64,000 nucleotides of DNA from Ignavibacteriota bacterium. GTDB lineage: Bacteria > Bacteroidota > Ignavibacteria > Tepidaquicellales > Tepidaquicellaceae. The stretch is from assembly GCA_016218085.1 (NCBI GenBank), contig JACREY010000020.1:248001-312000 (forward strand). The letters run 5' to 3'. Below are positions 46,189 to 54,377 of this stretch, piece after piece. The position numbers and the translations under genes are program-made. The first letter of the stretch is position 1. Every line of letters starts with the position of its first letter. The notes under the pieces were generated by a model. That model had not been told where the DNA came from, did no database searches, and saw only the letters and a list, made by a program, of their open reading frames with translations.

Positions 46189-47415
46189 ATGCCAATTCAA
46201 TTAATTCCGGATAGTCTCGACGGTGCGAAAATCAGAGTGGTAGGTGTCGGAGGCGGTGGAGGAAATATTATAAACTCCATGGTGAATAAGGGAATAGAAG
46301 GTGTGGAATTCATAGCCGTAAACACCGACGCACAGGCGTTGGAAATCAGCAAGGCAAATGTAAAAATCCAGATAGGAAAAAACATCACTAAAGGCCTCGG
46401 TACCGGCATGAAAGACGAAATCGGTATGAAAGCCGTTGAGGAATCCCGTGATGCTCTTGAAAAAGCTCTCGCTGGCAGCGATATGGTTTTCATTACTGCC
46501 GGTATGGGCGGCGGAACCGGTACCGGCGGCTCCCCTGAGGTTGCCCATATTGCTAAAAGCCTTAACGCTCTTGTAGTTGCAATCGTCACTAAACCGTTCG
46601 ATTTCGAAGGCAAACCCAGAATGGAAATGGCAAATCAGGGACTTGAAAGACTGAAAGATGAAGTCGACAGCCTGATTGTTATTCCAAACCAGAAAATTTT
46701 CGAACTTATCAGCATCGAAACCGATAAACGCTCTGCTTTCGAACTTGCTAATAAAGTTCTGTACAATGCAACAAAAGGCATTTCACAGATTATTACAAAA
46801 ACCGGTGAAATCAATGTTGACTTTGCAGACGTCAGAACCATAATGAAAGATATGGGCGATGCAATGATTGGAACCGGAATAGCTGAAGGTGAAAACCGCG
46901 CCGAGAAAGCTGCACTTGATGCCCTTTCTAATCCGCTGCTTGACGATATCGACATCGCAGGCTCTAAGTCAGTTCTGGTAAATATCTCCAGCAACGGCTC
47001 TATCAAAATGTCTGAAATAGGAAGAATTAACCAGATAATTCAGGGTAAGGCAGGAGAAGATGCAAAATATATTCTCGGTATCGTGGATGATATGGATATG
47101 AAAGAAGATATTATGGTAACAGTCATAGCAACCGGCTTCCAGAAAGCCGCTGAATCTGCAAAAGCGGAAGAAACCGAAGAGCACGTTAATGTGCATAAAC
47201 CGATAATTACAGAACTGCCGAAAGACCAGAAAGAATACAAGGAACTCGATGTGCCGGCGTGGAAAAGAAGATATGACCAGATTAATATAAACGATGACCT
47301 GAGCGAAGATACGCCTAAGAAAAAAGAGAAAACACTTGATGATCTGGGATTCGATATCAATATTGAAGAGAAATTTCTCAAAACACCGGGATTTTTAAGA
47401 CGTCAAATGGACTAA
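46189..47415 (+). CDS. ftsZ: Cell division protein FtsZ
   Basis: The 408-residue tubulin-like GTPase has VVGVGGGGGNIINSM at the N-terminus, the tubulin signature GGGTGTGGSPEVA (about 106-118), the T7 loop NVDFADVRTIM and the C-terminal conserved peptide KTPGFLRRQMD that contacts FtsA. The usual sequence after GGGTGTG is A(A/S)P; here it reads GSPEVA, a mild variant. A linker (about 325-385) joins the core and tail. An AAAGAAAGGG tract precedes the ATG. It is last in the dcw operon. Confidence 0.97.
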   Translation: MPIQLIPDSLDGAKIRVVGVGGGGGNIINSMVNKGIEGVEFIAVNTDAQALEISKANVKIQIGKNITKGLGTGMKDEIGMKAVEESRDALEKALAGSDMVFITAGMGGGTGTGGSPEVAHIAKSLNALVVAIVTKPFDFEGKPRMEMANQGLERLKDEVDSLIVIPNQKIFELISIETDKRSAFELANKVLYNATKGISQIITKTGEINVDFADVRTIMKDMGDAMIGTGIAEGENRAEKAALDALSNPLLDDIDIAGSKSVLVNISSNGSIKMSEIGRINQIIQGKAGEDAKYILGIVDDMDMKEDIMVTVIATGFQKAAESAKAEETEEHVNVHKPIITELPKDQKEYKELDVPAWKRRYDQININDDLSEDTPKKKEKTLDDLGFDINIEEKFLKTPGFLRRQMD

Positions 47416-47440
47416 ATATATAGATTGTTCTATCACTAAC

Positions 47441-47487
47441 TTTGCTGTTCAGCCATTCCTCTGCCGAGAATGGTTGAAACCTGCAAA
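47441..47487 (+). other. Structured 3' untranslated region of ftsZ
   Basis: TTCAGCCATTC (47448-47458) pairs with GAATGGTTGAA (47468-47478, one G-U), and TTTGC (47441-47445) can pair with GCAAA (47483-47487) outside it. It lies directly before the operon terminator and may affect 3' end stability. Confidence 0.45.
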
Positions 47488-47494
47488 CTCCCAC

Positions 47495-47524
47495 AACGGG
47501 GCCCCCCACGGCCCCGTTTCTTAT
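47495..47524 (+). terminator. Intrinsic terminator of the dcw operon
   Basis: AACGGGGCC (47495-47503) pairs perfectly with GGCCCCGTT (47510-47518), followed by TTTCTTATTTT. It lies 80 bases after the ftsZ stop. Confidence 0.9.
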
Positions 47525-47542
47525 TTTACCATTTTATTAGAA

Positions 47543-47571
47543 TTGTATCCGAAAAATAAATGTAGTAATTT
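47543..47571 (+). promoter_or_regulatory. Candidate promoter of the S46 peptidase pair
   Basis: TTGTAT (47543-47548), a 17-base spacer and TAATTT (47566-47571) lie 40 bases before the first peptidase start and just after the ftsZ terminator. The hexamers are moderate matches. Confidence 0.4.
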
Positions 47572-47610
47572 ACATTTTGTTCTGTATATTTTAAAAACCT
47601 TAGATTTTAT

Positions 47611-49707
47611 ATGAAAAAATACAAGATTTTTCTGCTGTTACTAATATTTGCTTCTTCACTGAACCCATTCTTCTCCTATTCCCAAAATCTTTACAACGGT
47701 ATTGATCTCGATACTGTTAAAGCCCGGAAATTCGATATGGGTAAAATGTGGACTTTCGATTATCCACCCGTGGACTATCTGACCGAAACTTATAATTTTA
47801 CCCCGTCAAAAGAATGGCTGGATAATGTAAGAATGTCTGCTCTTAAATTTGCCGACTACTGCTCGGCTTCATTCATCTCCGAAGACGGACTCGTGATGAC
47901 AAACCATCATTGCGGCAGGGAATCGGTTACTTCAGTTGAAAATCCCGGTGAAGAACTCCACAAAAACGGATTCTATGCAGAATCAATAGATAAAGAGCGG
48001 AAGGTAAAAGATTTGTTTGTCGAACAGCTTATAAAAATTACTGATGTAACTAAGGAAATTAATGATGCAATAGATGCCGGCTCGACACCGGAAGAAAAAA
48101 TCGATAATAAAACCAAAAAAATAAAAGAACTCGAACAGAATGCATCTCAGGAATCAGGCTTGCGCTGCCAGGTAGTCACTCTCTTTAACGGCGGCCTTTA
48201 TTCGCTTTATTATTATAAAAGATTCAACGATGTACGCCTCGTGTTCGCTCCTGAAGACCAGGCCGGGTTCTTCGGCGGAGACCCTGATAATTTTACTTAT
48301 CCGAGATATAATCTCGACTGTACTTTCTTCAGGGTATATGATGAAAATGGTAAACCTCTTAAATCTCCAAATTATTTTAAATGGAGCGCCGGCGGCGCAA
48401 CTCTGGGCGAACCTGTTTTCGTTGTCGGAAATCCCGCTTCCACTAACAGGCTTAATACAATCGCCCAGCTCGAATATAAACGCGATGTTGAATATCCGCA
48501 GGAGCTTGCATTGATAAATAAATATATAAACATACTCGAAGATTTCTGCAGCCAGAATCCCGAAATGGCAAAATTTTTCAACGACCAGATTTTCAGCCTT
48601 AAAAACTCACAGAAGGTGTATGTCGGAATGATTAAAGGGCTTAGCAATCCTTACCTTATGGCAAGAAAAAAAGATTTCGAAAAGAATTTTATGGAAGCTG
48701 TTGAGTCAAATCCGCTACTGAAAGATAAATACGGCAGCGTATGGAATGAAATCAATGATATAAGAAAAGAATTGAAAAGTATTAATCCTTTCTTAAATGC
48801 TTTTTCAGTCTCGATGAATTCATCTTCATATATGTACCTTGCCGATACACTCATAAAAGCTTCAAAAGTAAATGAAAAACTCAGCAAATCTTTTGTATCA
48901 GGGCTTTTCTCTAATGACATTTTCGGAGAAAATATTCTTAGAATCGAACTCGCTTACCTTATTGATAATATCGGCTATGAAAATAAATATGTGAACGATT
49001 TTATCGGTACCCGTACACTGGATGAAGCAGTAGATTACCTGAAGAAAAATTCGGCGCTTACAAGCGAGCAGGGTGCAAAGGATTTTATTAAAAAATCACC
49101 CGAAGAAATACTTGCTTCGGATGACCCGCTTATAAAATTCCTTCTGTCAACTGCAGATACACTGAAATCGCTTAAAGAGAGAAACGCAAAACTTCTGAAA
49201 GCGGAAGATCTTGCAAATCAAAAGCTCGGAAATGCTGTCTTTGAAGTATACGGGAATACTATACCGCCTGATGCCACTTTTACTTTGAGGATTTCCGACG
49301 GTGTAATCAAACCGTATGAGTATAACGGTACTATAGCCCCGCCGAAAACCACGTTTTACGGTATGTACGACAGATATTATTCTTTTGAAAAAAAGAATCC
49401 GTGGGACCTTGCAAAAATCTGGATTAATCCCCCGAAGGAATTCAGACTCGAAACTCCGTTTAATTTCATCTCCACCTGCGATATCAGCGGTGGAAACTCT
49501 GGCAGCCCGGTAATAAATAAAAATGCCGAAATAGTCGGTCTTGCTTTCGACGGAAATATCGAAAGCCTGCCGGGTGATTTTATCTATACCTCGGAAACTC
49601 CCACAACCGTATCAGTTGATTCTGAAGGACTGAAGGAAGCAATAAAGAATCTGTATAAAGCTCACAGGCTCAGCGAAGAAATTAGAACAGGGAAGTTAGT
49701 AAAATAA
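47611..49707 (+). CDS. S46-family dipeptidyl-peptidase (DPP7/DPP11-like), copy 1
   Basis: The 698-residue periplasmic serine peptidase has a signal peptide (about 1-25, ending FFSYSQ) and a chymotrypsin-like double barrel split by a helical domain. Catalytic landmarks are MTNHHCGRESV (about 97-107), GGDPDNFTYPRYNLDC carrying the Asp, and GGNSGSPVINKNAEIVGLAFDGN with Ser630. S46 enzymes release dipeptides from the N-terminus of peptides taken up as carbon and nitrogen sources. The residue after AFD is Gly, as in DPP7-type enzymes with hydrophobic preference, whereas DPP11 has Arg there. A second copy starts 38 bases downstream. Confidence 0.92.
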   Translation: MKKYKIFLLLLIFASSLNPFFSYSQNLYNGIDLDTVKARKFDMGKMWTFDYPPVDYLTETYNFTPSKEWLDNVRMSALKFADYCSASFISEDGLVMTNHHCGRESVTSVENPGEELHKNGFYAESIDKERKVKDLFVEQLIKITDVTKEINDAIDAGSTPEEKIDNKTKKIKELEQNASQESGLRCQVVTLFNGGLYSLYYYKRFNDVRLVFAPEDQAGFFGGDPDNFTYPRYNLDCTFFRVYDENGKPLKSPNYFKWSAGGATLGEPVFVVGNPASTNRLNTIAQLEYKRDVEYPQELALINKYINILEDFCSQNPEMAKFFNDQIFSLKNSQKVYVGMIKGLSNPYLMARKKDFEKNFMEAVESNPLLKDKYGSVWNEINDIRKELKSINPFLNAFSVSMNSSSYMYLADTLIKASKVNEKLSKSFVSGLFSNDIFGENILRIELAYLIDNIGYENKYVNDFIGTRTLDEAVDYLKKNSALTSEQGAKDFIKKSPEEILASDDPLIKFLLSTADTLKSLKERNAKLLKAEDLANQKLGNAVFEVYGNTIPPDATFTLRISDGVIKPYEYNGTIAPPKTTFYGMYDRYYSFEKKNPWDLAKIWINPPKEFRLETPFNFISTCDISGGNSGSPVINKNAEIVGLAFDGNIESLPGDFIYTSETPTTVSVDSEGLKEAIKNLYKAHRLSEEIRTGKLVK

Positions 49708-49745
49708 TATTTAATATATTAAATCAAACTAATTAAATTAAACAT

Positions 49746-51827
49746 ATGACAAAAAAATTATCAACATTCTTTTTACTGGTGTTGTTTGTATTCTCGCTTG
49801 GAAATCTCGGTGCGCAGAATCTCGATACCGTAAAAGCAGGGAAGTTCGACAATGGAAAAATGTGGACTTTCGACTATCCGCCAGCGGATTACCTTTATGA
49901 AACATACGGCTTCCGCCCCTCCCAGGAATGGCTGGATAACGTAAGAATGGCAGCGCTCCGCTTTGCTACTTATTGCTCCGCTTCATTCGTTTCAGCCGAC
50001 GGTCTCGTAATGACTAACCATCACTGCGGACGTGAATCAGTAACCGAAGTCGAACAGAAAGGCGAAGATCTGCATAAAAACGGATTCCTCGCAATTAAAC
50101 TCGAGGACGAAAGAAAAGTGCCCGGCTTGTTCGTCGACCAGCTGGTGAAAATTACCGATGTCACAAAAGAAATTCAGGATGCAATCAACTCCGGCACAAC
50201 CAACGAAGAAAAACTGAAAAACAAAGAAGCCAAAATAAAAGATATCGAAAAGCAGAATACACTGCCCGGAGTAAAGGCGCAGGTTGTTACCCTGTACAGC
50301 GGAGGTCTTTATTCGCTTTACATTTACAAAAGATACAATGACGTGCGCCTCGTGTTCGCTCCCGAAGACCAGGCAGGATTTTTCGGCGGAGATTATGACA
50401 ATTTCACTTATCCCCGCTATAATCTCGACTGCACTTTCTTCAGAGTATATGACGAAGCAGGCAAGCCGCTTAAAACCGAACACTACTACAGATGGAGCCC
50501 GAAAGGCGCAGGACCCGGTGAACCGATTTTTGTGGTCGGAAATCCCGGCAGGACAAGCCGACTGAATACCGTTGCACAGCTTGAATACAAGCGTGATGTT
50601 TCTTATCCCGATATTTCGAAATTCCTGGATTTCATGGTCGATTATTACAAAGACGTAATAGCAAAAGACCCTTCGAAAGCAAAAGAACTTAACGACAGAT
50701 TATTCTCTTATGCAAACTCTCAGAAAGTTTACAAGGGAATCACAAAAGGTCTTAACGATGCTGTTATCATGGCAAAGAAAAAAGACTTCGAAAGAAAATT
50801 CAAGGATGCCGTGATGTCAAATCCCACGCTTCAGGCAAAGTACTCAAAGGTTTGGGATAACATTGCAGAAGTGAATAAAGAAGTTGCAAAAGTATATCCT
50901 GAATATTACAGCTACCGTGTGAATCCGAATCTCAATCCTTCATTCTTCGTTGCCGCTGATAAGATAATTGCTGTTTTCAAATCAGGCGGAACGCCGGCTG
51001 ATAAAGATTACAAAGTCTTAATCACAAATGCCGACAAGGATTATGATGTAAAAGTTCTTGAATTCCTCGTGTCGCAGTATATCAAAAAACTCGGCTCGGA
51101 TAATCCGAACGTAAAAGCACTCACAAACGGACTCACTGGAACCGATGCTGTTAATTACATTCTGAACAACACAGTATTGACATCATACGAAAAGACAAAA
51201 GAGCTTGTCGAAAAAGGCGCCGATGCTTTTATTAATTCAGGCGATCCTGTTATAACCTGGGTTGCAAATACAAGAGCAAGATACGATGAAGTAAATAAGA
51301 AAATAACCGAGCTTCGCGATGTCGAAAAAGTAAATATCGAGCTCCTCGGTCAGGCAATATATGATGTATTCGGAACCACCATTCCGCCCGATGCCACTTT
51401 CACGCTCAGGATTTCAGACGGTGTTATCAAGACATACGATTACAACGGAACAATCGCTCCTCCGAAAACCACGTTCTACGGTATCTACGACAGGTACTAT
51501 TCATTCGGCAAGGAATATCCGTTTACTCTGCCCGACAGGTGGATAAATCCTCCGAAGGAATTCAACCTTTCCGCACCGTTCGATTTCATTTCCACAAATG
51601 ATATCATCGGCGGAAACTCAGGCAGCCCGGTTATAAATAAAAATGCCGAAATAGTAGGACTCGCATTCGACGGCAATATCGAAAGTCTTACGGATGAAAT
51701 CATTTACCTCGACGATAAACCGCATACGGTCAGCGTTGACTCCGAAGGCCTTATCGAAACGGTAAAGAATCTCTATAAGATTGACCGCCTTGCGTACGAA
51801 ATGCGCAACGGCAAAATGCCAAAGTAA
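49746..51827 (+). CDS. S46-family dipeptidyl-peptidase (DPP7/DPP11-like), copy 2
   Basis: The 693-residue protein is a close paralogue of the preceding gene. It has a signal peptide (about 1-23, ending LGNLGAQ), MTNHHCGRESV, GGDYDNFTYPRYNLDC, and GGNSGSPV with Ser625 followed by LAFDGNIESLTDEI. The catalytic parts and the C-terminal barrel are nearly identical between the copies, while the central helical domain (about 300-520) has diverged. This pattern fits duplication followed by specialisation (inference). The substrate-pocket residue is Gly in both. Its codon use is slightly more GC-rich than copy 1. Confidence 0.92.
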   Translation: MTKKLSTFFLLVLFVFSLGNLGAQNLDTVKAGKFDNGKMWTFDYPPADYLYETYGFRPSQEWLDNVRMAALRFATYCSASFVSADGLVMTNHHCGRESVTEVEQKGEDLHKNGFLAIKLEDERKVPGLFVDQLVKITDVTKEIQDAINSGTTNEEKLKNKEAKIKDIEKQNTLPGVKAQVVTLYSGGLYSLYIYKRYNDVRLVFAPEDQAGFFGGDYDNFTYPRYNLDCTFFRVYDEAGKPLKTEHYYRWSPKGAGPGEPIFVVGNPGRTSRLNTVAQLEYKRDVSYPDISKFLDFMVDYYKDVIAKDPSKAKELNDRLFSYANSQKVYKGITKGLNDAVIMAKKKDFERKFKDAVMSNPTLQAKYSKVWDNIAEVNKEVAKVYPEYYSYRVNPNLNPSFFVAADKIIAVFKSGGTPADKDYKVLITNADKDYDVKVLEFLVSQYIKKLGSDNPNVKALTNGLTGTDAVNYILNNTVLTSYEKTKELVEKGADAFINSGDPVITWVANTRARYDEVNKKITELRDVEKVNIELLGQAIYDVFGTTIPPDATFTLRISDGVIKTYDYNGTIAPPKTTFYGIYDRYYSFGKEYPFTLPDRWINPPKEFNLSAPFDFISTNDIIGGNSGSPVINKNAEIVGLAFDGNIESLTDEIIYLDDKPHTVSVDSEGLIETVKNLYKIDRLAYEMRNGKMPK

Positions 51828-51832
51828 TTTGC

Positions 51833-51881
51833 AAATAGCAAATAACAGATAACAGATAACAAATAGCAAATAATAAATAGC
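51833..51881. repeat. Heptamer tandem repeat, (A/G)AATA(A/G)C-type x7
   Basis: Seven consecutive 7-base units (AAATAGC, AAATAAC, AGATAAC, AGATAAC, AAATAGC, AAATAAT, AAATAGC) begin six bases after the second peptidase stop. The 7-base phase is kept without any gap despite substitutions. Confidence 0.85.
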
Positions 51882-51895
51882 AATAAGAATTTCAG

Positions 51896-51931
51896 CGTTC
51901 CCAATGTAAAAGTTGGGAACGTTTTTTTTTA
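51896..51931 (+). terminator. Intrinsic terminator of the S46 peptidase operon
   Basis: CGTTCCCAA (51896-51904) pairs perfectly with TTGGGAACG (51913-51921), followed by nine T residues. Confidence 0.95.
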
Positions 51932-51984
51932 TGTGAAAGAAACCGTCACAGCAGATTAATTCAGATACCTTTCAGCACCCTTGT

Positions 51985-52010
51985 CACCCCTGCATGCATT
52001 AGGCAGGGGT
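51985..52010. repeat. GC-rich palindrome A (REP-like)
   Basis: ACCCCTGC (51986-51993) pairs with GCAGGGGT (52003-52010) around the loop ATGCATTAG. It shares GCATTAG followed by CAGGG with palindrome B at 52067, suggesting a repeat family. It has no T-run and lies 55 bases past the terminator. Confidence 0.6.
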
Positions 52011-52066
52011 CTCGCTATTCCGCTCTTCATTCAGAATTATTTAAATTTTTATTTATTTTATTTCTC

Positions 52067-52106
52067 GTGTCGGGGAGTATCCCGCATTAGCAGGGACTCC
52101 CGACAC
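52067..52106. repeat. GC-rich palindrome B (REP-like)
   Basis: GTGTCGGGGAGT (52067-52078) pairs with ACTCCCGACAC (52096-52106) with one bulged G. An inner CCCGC/GCAGGG-type stem surrounds ATTA. It is much more GC-rich than its surroundings. It shares GCATTAG-CAGGG with palindrome A. Confidence 0.65.
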
Positions 52107-52308
52107 TAACTAAATATCACTCTTTCGGGGTTTTATTTTTCGATTACTTTCTTTTCTATAATACTCTCACCCCTTCGGGGTTTCCGTTCTTAAAATGAAA
52201 AAAGAAGTGGCAAAATGCTCTTGCTCATCTATTCCCGCTCTTTGCTCTTAGCCTTCAAAAAAATAATTGGAAATCCGTATAATCTGCGTTCAAAAGATTT
52301 TGCTCTTC

Positions 52309-52336
52309 TATTCACGATTGACTATTGACGATTCAC
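52309..52336. repeat. Heptamer tandem repeat, (T/G)ATT(C/G)AC x4
   Basis: TATTCAC, GATTGAC, TATTGAC and GATTCAC follow each other without gaps. This is a second heptamer family in the same intergenic region, differing in sequence but not in unit length from the array at 51833. Confidence 0.75.
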
Positions 52337-52440
52337 GCTCTCCGCTATTTCTTAATAACCTTAAAAACTTTACAAACTTTATGAACTTTAATATTAATAT
52401 TTATATTTATTTTAATAATTATCATTAATACTTTGCATTT

Positions 52441-54258
52441 ATGAAAAACTTTCTGGAATATATAAAAGAAAAAATTATCGTCTTCGACGGAGCGACCGGA
52501 TCGACTCTGCAGACATATAATCTTAATCCTGATGACTTCGGCGGAAAGGACCTCGAAGGGTGCAATGAATATCTCTGCAAAACCAAACCTGACGTGGTTA
52601 AGCGGCTTCATTCATATTTTCTCGAAGCGGGCGCGGATGTGATTGAAACAAATTCTTTCGGCTCGACCTCAATAGTGCTGAACGAATATAACATCGCAAA
52701 TATGGATTATGAGCTTTCCAGGAAATCCGCGGAACTTGCTAAGCAGTGCGCGATGGAATTTTCGACAAATGCAAAGCCGAGATTCGTTGCCGGCTCCATT
52801 GGCCCGACTACAAAGCTACCTTCGCTGGGACACATCGGTTATGATGAAATGACGGAAAGTTTTTACCGCCAGATGATGGGGCTTTTCGATGGAGGCGCCG
52901 ATATATTCTGCATAGAAACCTGCCAGGATATTCTGCAGACAAAATCAGCCCTATCCGCTGCTATGAGGATTTTCAGAGAGAAAAGAAAAAAGCTTCCGGT
53001 GATAACTTCAGTCACGGTGGAAACAATGGGCACGATGCTTATGGGCACTGAGATTTCAGCCGCGCTTACCACGCTGGAGCCCTATGATATAATAGATGTA
53101 ATCGGAATGAACTGCGCAACAGGTCCGAAGGAAATGGAAGAGAATATCAGATACTTATGTCAGAATTCTCCGAAGCCGGTTTTTTGTATGCCGAATGCGG
53201 GCATTCCCGAAAATGTCGGCGGCAAGGCGCATTACCAACTGACTCCTGAAGAAATGGAAAAGTGGATGACGCTTTTTACTCACGAGCTTGGAGTGAATGT
53301 GGTGGGCGGTTGCTGCGGAACGAATGCAGAGCATATCAAAAGATTGTCTTCCGTTTCGGAAAGATTTACACCTAAGGAAAGAAAATTCGAATATTCACCG
53401 TCGCTGTCTTCGCTTTATTCGATAGCTCCGATGACGATAGAACCTCCTCCCGTGCTGATAGGGGAACGGTGCAATGCAAACGGCTCGAAGCAGTTCAAGG
53501 AACTTTTGGTAAAAGAGGATTACGATGCAATGGTGAATATGGGCAAGGAGCAGATTAAGGAAGGTGCGCACGTGCTGGATATATGCGTGGCATACGTAGG
53601 ACGCGATGAAGCAAGGGATATGGCAGAAGTGGTGAAAAGGTTTAATACTGCCGTCAGCATTCCGCTTATGTTCGATTCTACGGAAGTGAATGTGATTGAA
53701 ACCGCGCTTAAACTTTATGCGGGCAGGTCAATAATAAACTCTATTAACTTCGAAGAAGGCACCAAGAAAGCGGATAAGATTCTTGCTCTTGCAAAGGAAT
53801 TTGGCGCCGCTGTTGTATGCTTATCGATAGATGAAGAAGGACAGGCATATTCGCTGGAGAAAAAAGTTTCTATCGCAAAGCGAATCCGCGACCACGCCGT
53901 GAATGTGCACGGGATGAGGGAAGAGGATTTGATATTCGATACGCTTACTTTTCCGCTGGGCTCGGGACAGGAAGACCTCCGCAACAGCGGTATGAACACT
54001 ATCAACGCCATACGCGAAATAAAGAAAATAATGCCGAAGGCAAAAACCATTCTTGGAATAAGTAACTGCTCATTCGGACTAAACCTGAAAATCCGGCACG
54101 TACTGAATTCGGTGTTCCTGCATTATGCAATAGAAGCCGGACTCGATATGTGTATAGTGCACGCAGGGAAGATAATGCCGCTGTATAAAATTGACGGGCG
54201 CGGCAGGGAAATCTGCCGAGAACTAATTTTTGACGAGAGAAAGTTTCAGGAACTGTAA
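52441..54258 (+). CDS. metH: Methionine synthase MetH, homocysteine- and folate-binding half only
   Basis: The 605-residue protein has a homocysteine S-methyltransferase barrel (about 1-305) with zinc ligands Cys225 (GMNCATGP) and Cys291/Cys292 (GGCCGTN). A pterin-binding barrel follows (about 333-600: IGERCNANGSKQFKE, DTLTFPLGSGQEDLRN, ILGISNCSFGL). It matches the first half of cobalamin-dependent MetH. The cobalamin-binding and reactivation domains (another ~550 residues in E. coli) are missing: the protein ends just after GLDMCIVHAGK, where the cap domain would start. No B12-domain ORF follows. It needs a separate corrinoid partner to be active, or is truncated. Confidence 0.88.
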   Translation: MKNFLEYIKEKIIVFDGATGSTLQTYNLNPDDFGGKDLEGCNEYLCKTKPDVVKRLHSYFLEAGADVIETNSFGSTSIVLNEYNIANMDYELSRKSAELAKQCAMEFSTNAKPRFVAGSIGPTTKLPSLGHIGYDEMTESFYRQMMGLFDGGADIFCIETCQDILQTKSALSAAMRIFREKRKKLPVITSVTVETMGTMLMGTEISAALTTLEPYDIIDVIGMNCATGPKEMEENIRYLCQNSPKPVFCMPNAGIPENVGGKAHYQLTPEEMEKWMTLFTHELGVNVVGGCCGTNAEHIKRLSSVSERFTPKERKFEYSPSLSSLYSIAPMTIEPPPVLIGERCNANGSKQFKELLVKEDYDAMVNMGKEQIKEGAHVLDICVAYVGRDEARDMAEVVKRFNTAVSIPLMFDSTEVNVIETALKLYAGRSIINSINFEEGTKKADKILALAKEFGAAVVCLSIDEEGQAYSLEKKVSIAKRIRDHAVNVHGMREEDLIFDTLTFPLGSGQEDLRNSGMNTINAIREIKKIMPKAKTILGISNCSFGLNLKIRHVLNSVFLHYAIEAGLDMCIVHAGKIMPLYKIDGRGREICRELIFDERKFQEL

Positions 54259-54267
54259 AAAGAATTA

Positions 54268-54335
<68 letters not shown>

Positions 54336-54377
54336 GCTCTTATACTTCTTAACTTCTTTAACTTCTTAACCTCTGAA

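Larger units (their letters stand above)
51828..52440. other. 613-base gene-free repeat-rich intergenic region
   Basis: Contains, in order: the AAATAGC heptamer array (51833), the peptidase terminator (51896), palindromes A and B, two TTTCGGGGTTT-like sites (52122-52134 and the ACCCC-TTC-GGGGT hairpin at 52169-52181), a (T/G)ATT(C/G)AC heptamer array (52309-52336), and a run of AACTTTANN-like 9-mers (about 52357-52392). No ORF here has coding character. Confidence 0.7.

Noticed and set aside
46197-46613. 138-residue minus-strand ORF inside ftsZ
   Set aside because: It is the mirror of a conserved, Gly/Ala-rich coding region, has no Shine-Dalgarno sequence and low-complexity Pro/Ser composition. 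A shadow of ftsZ.
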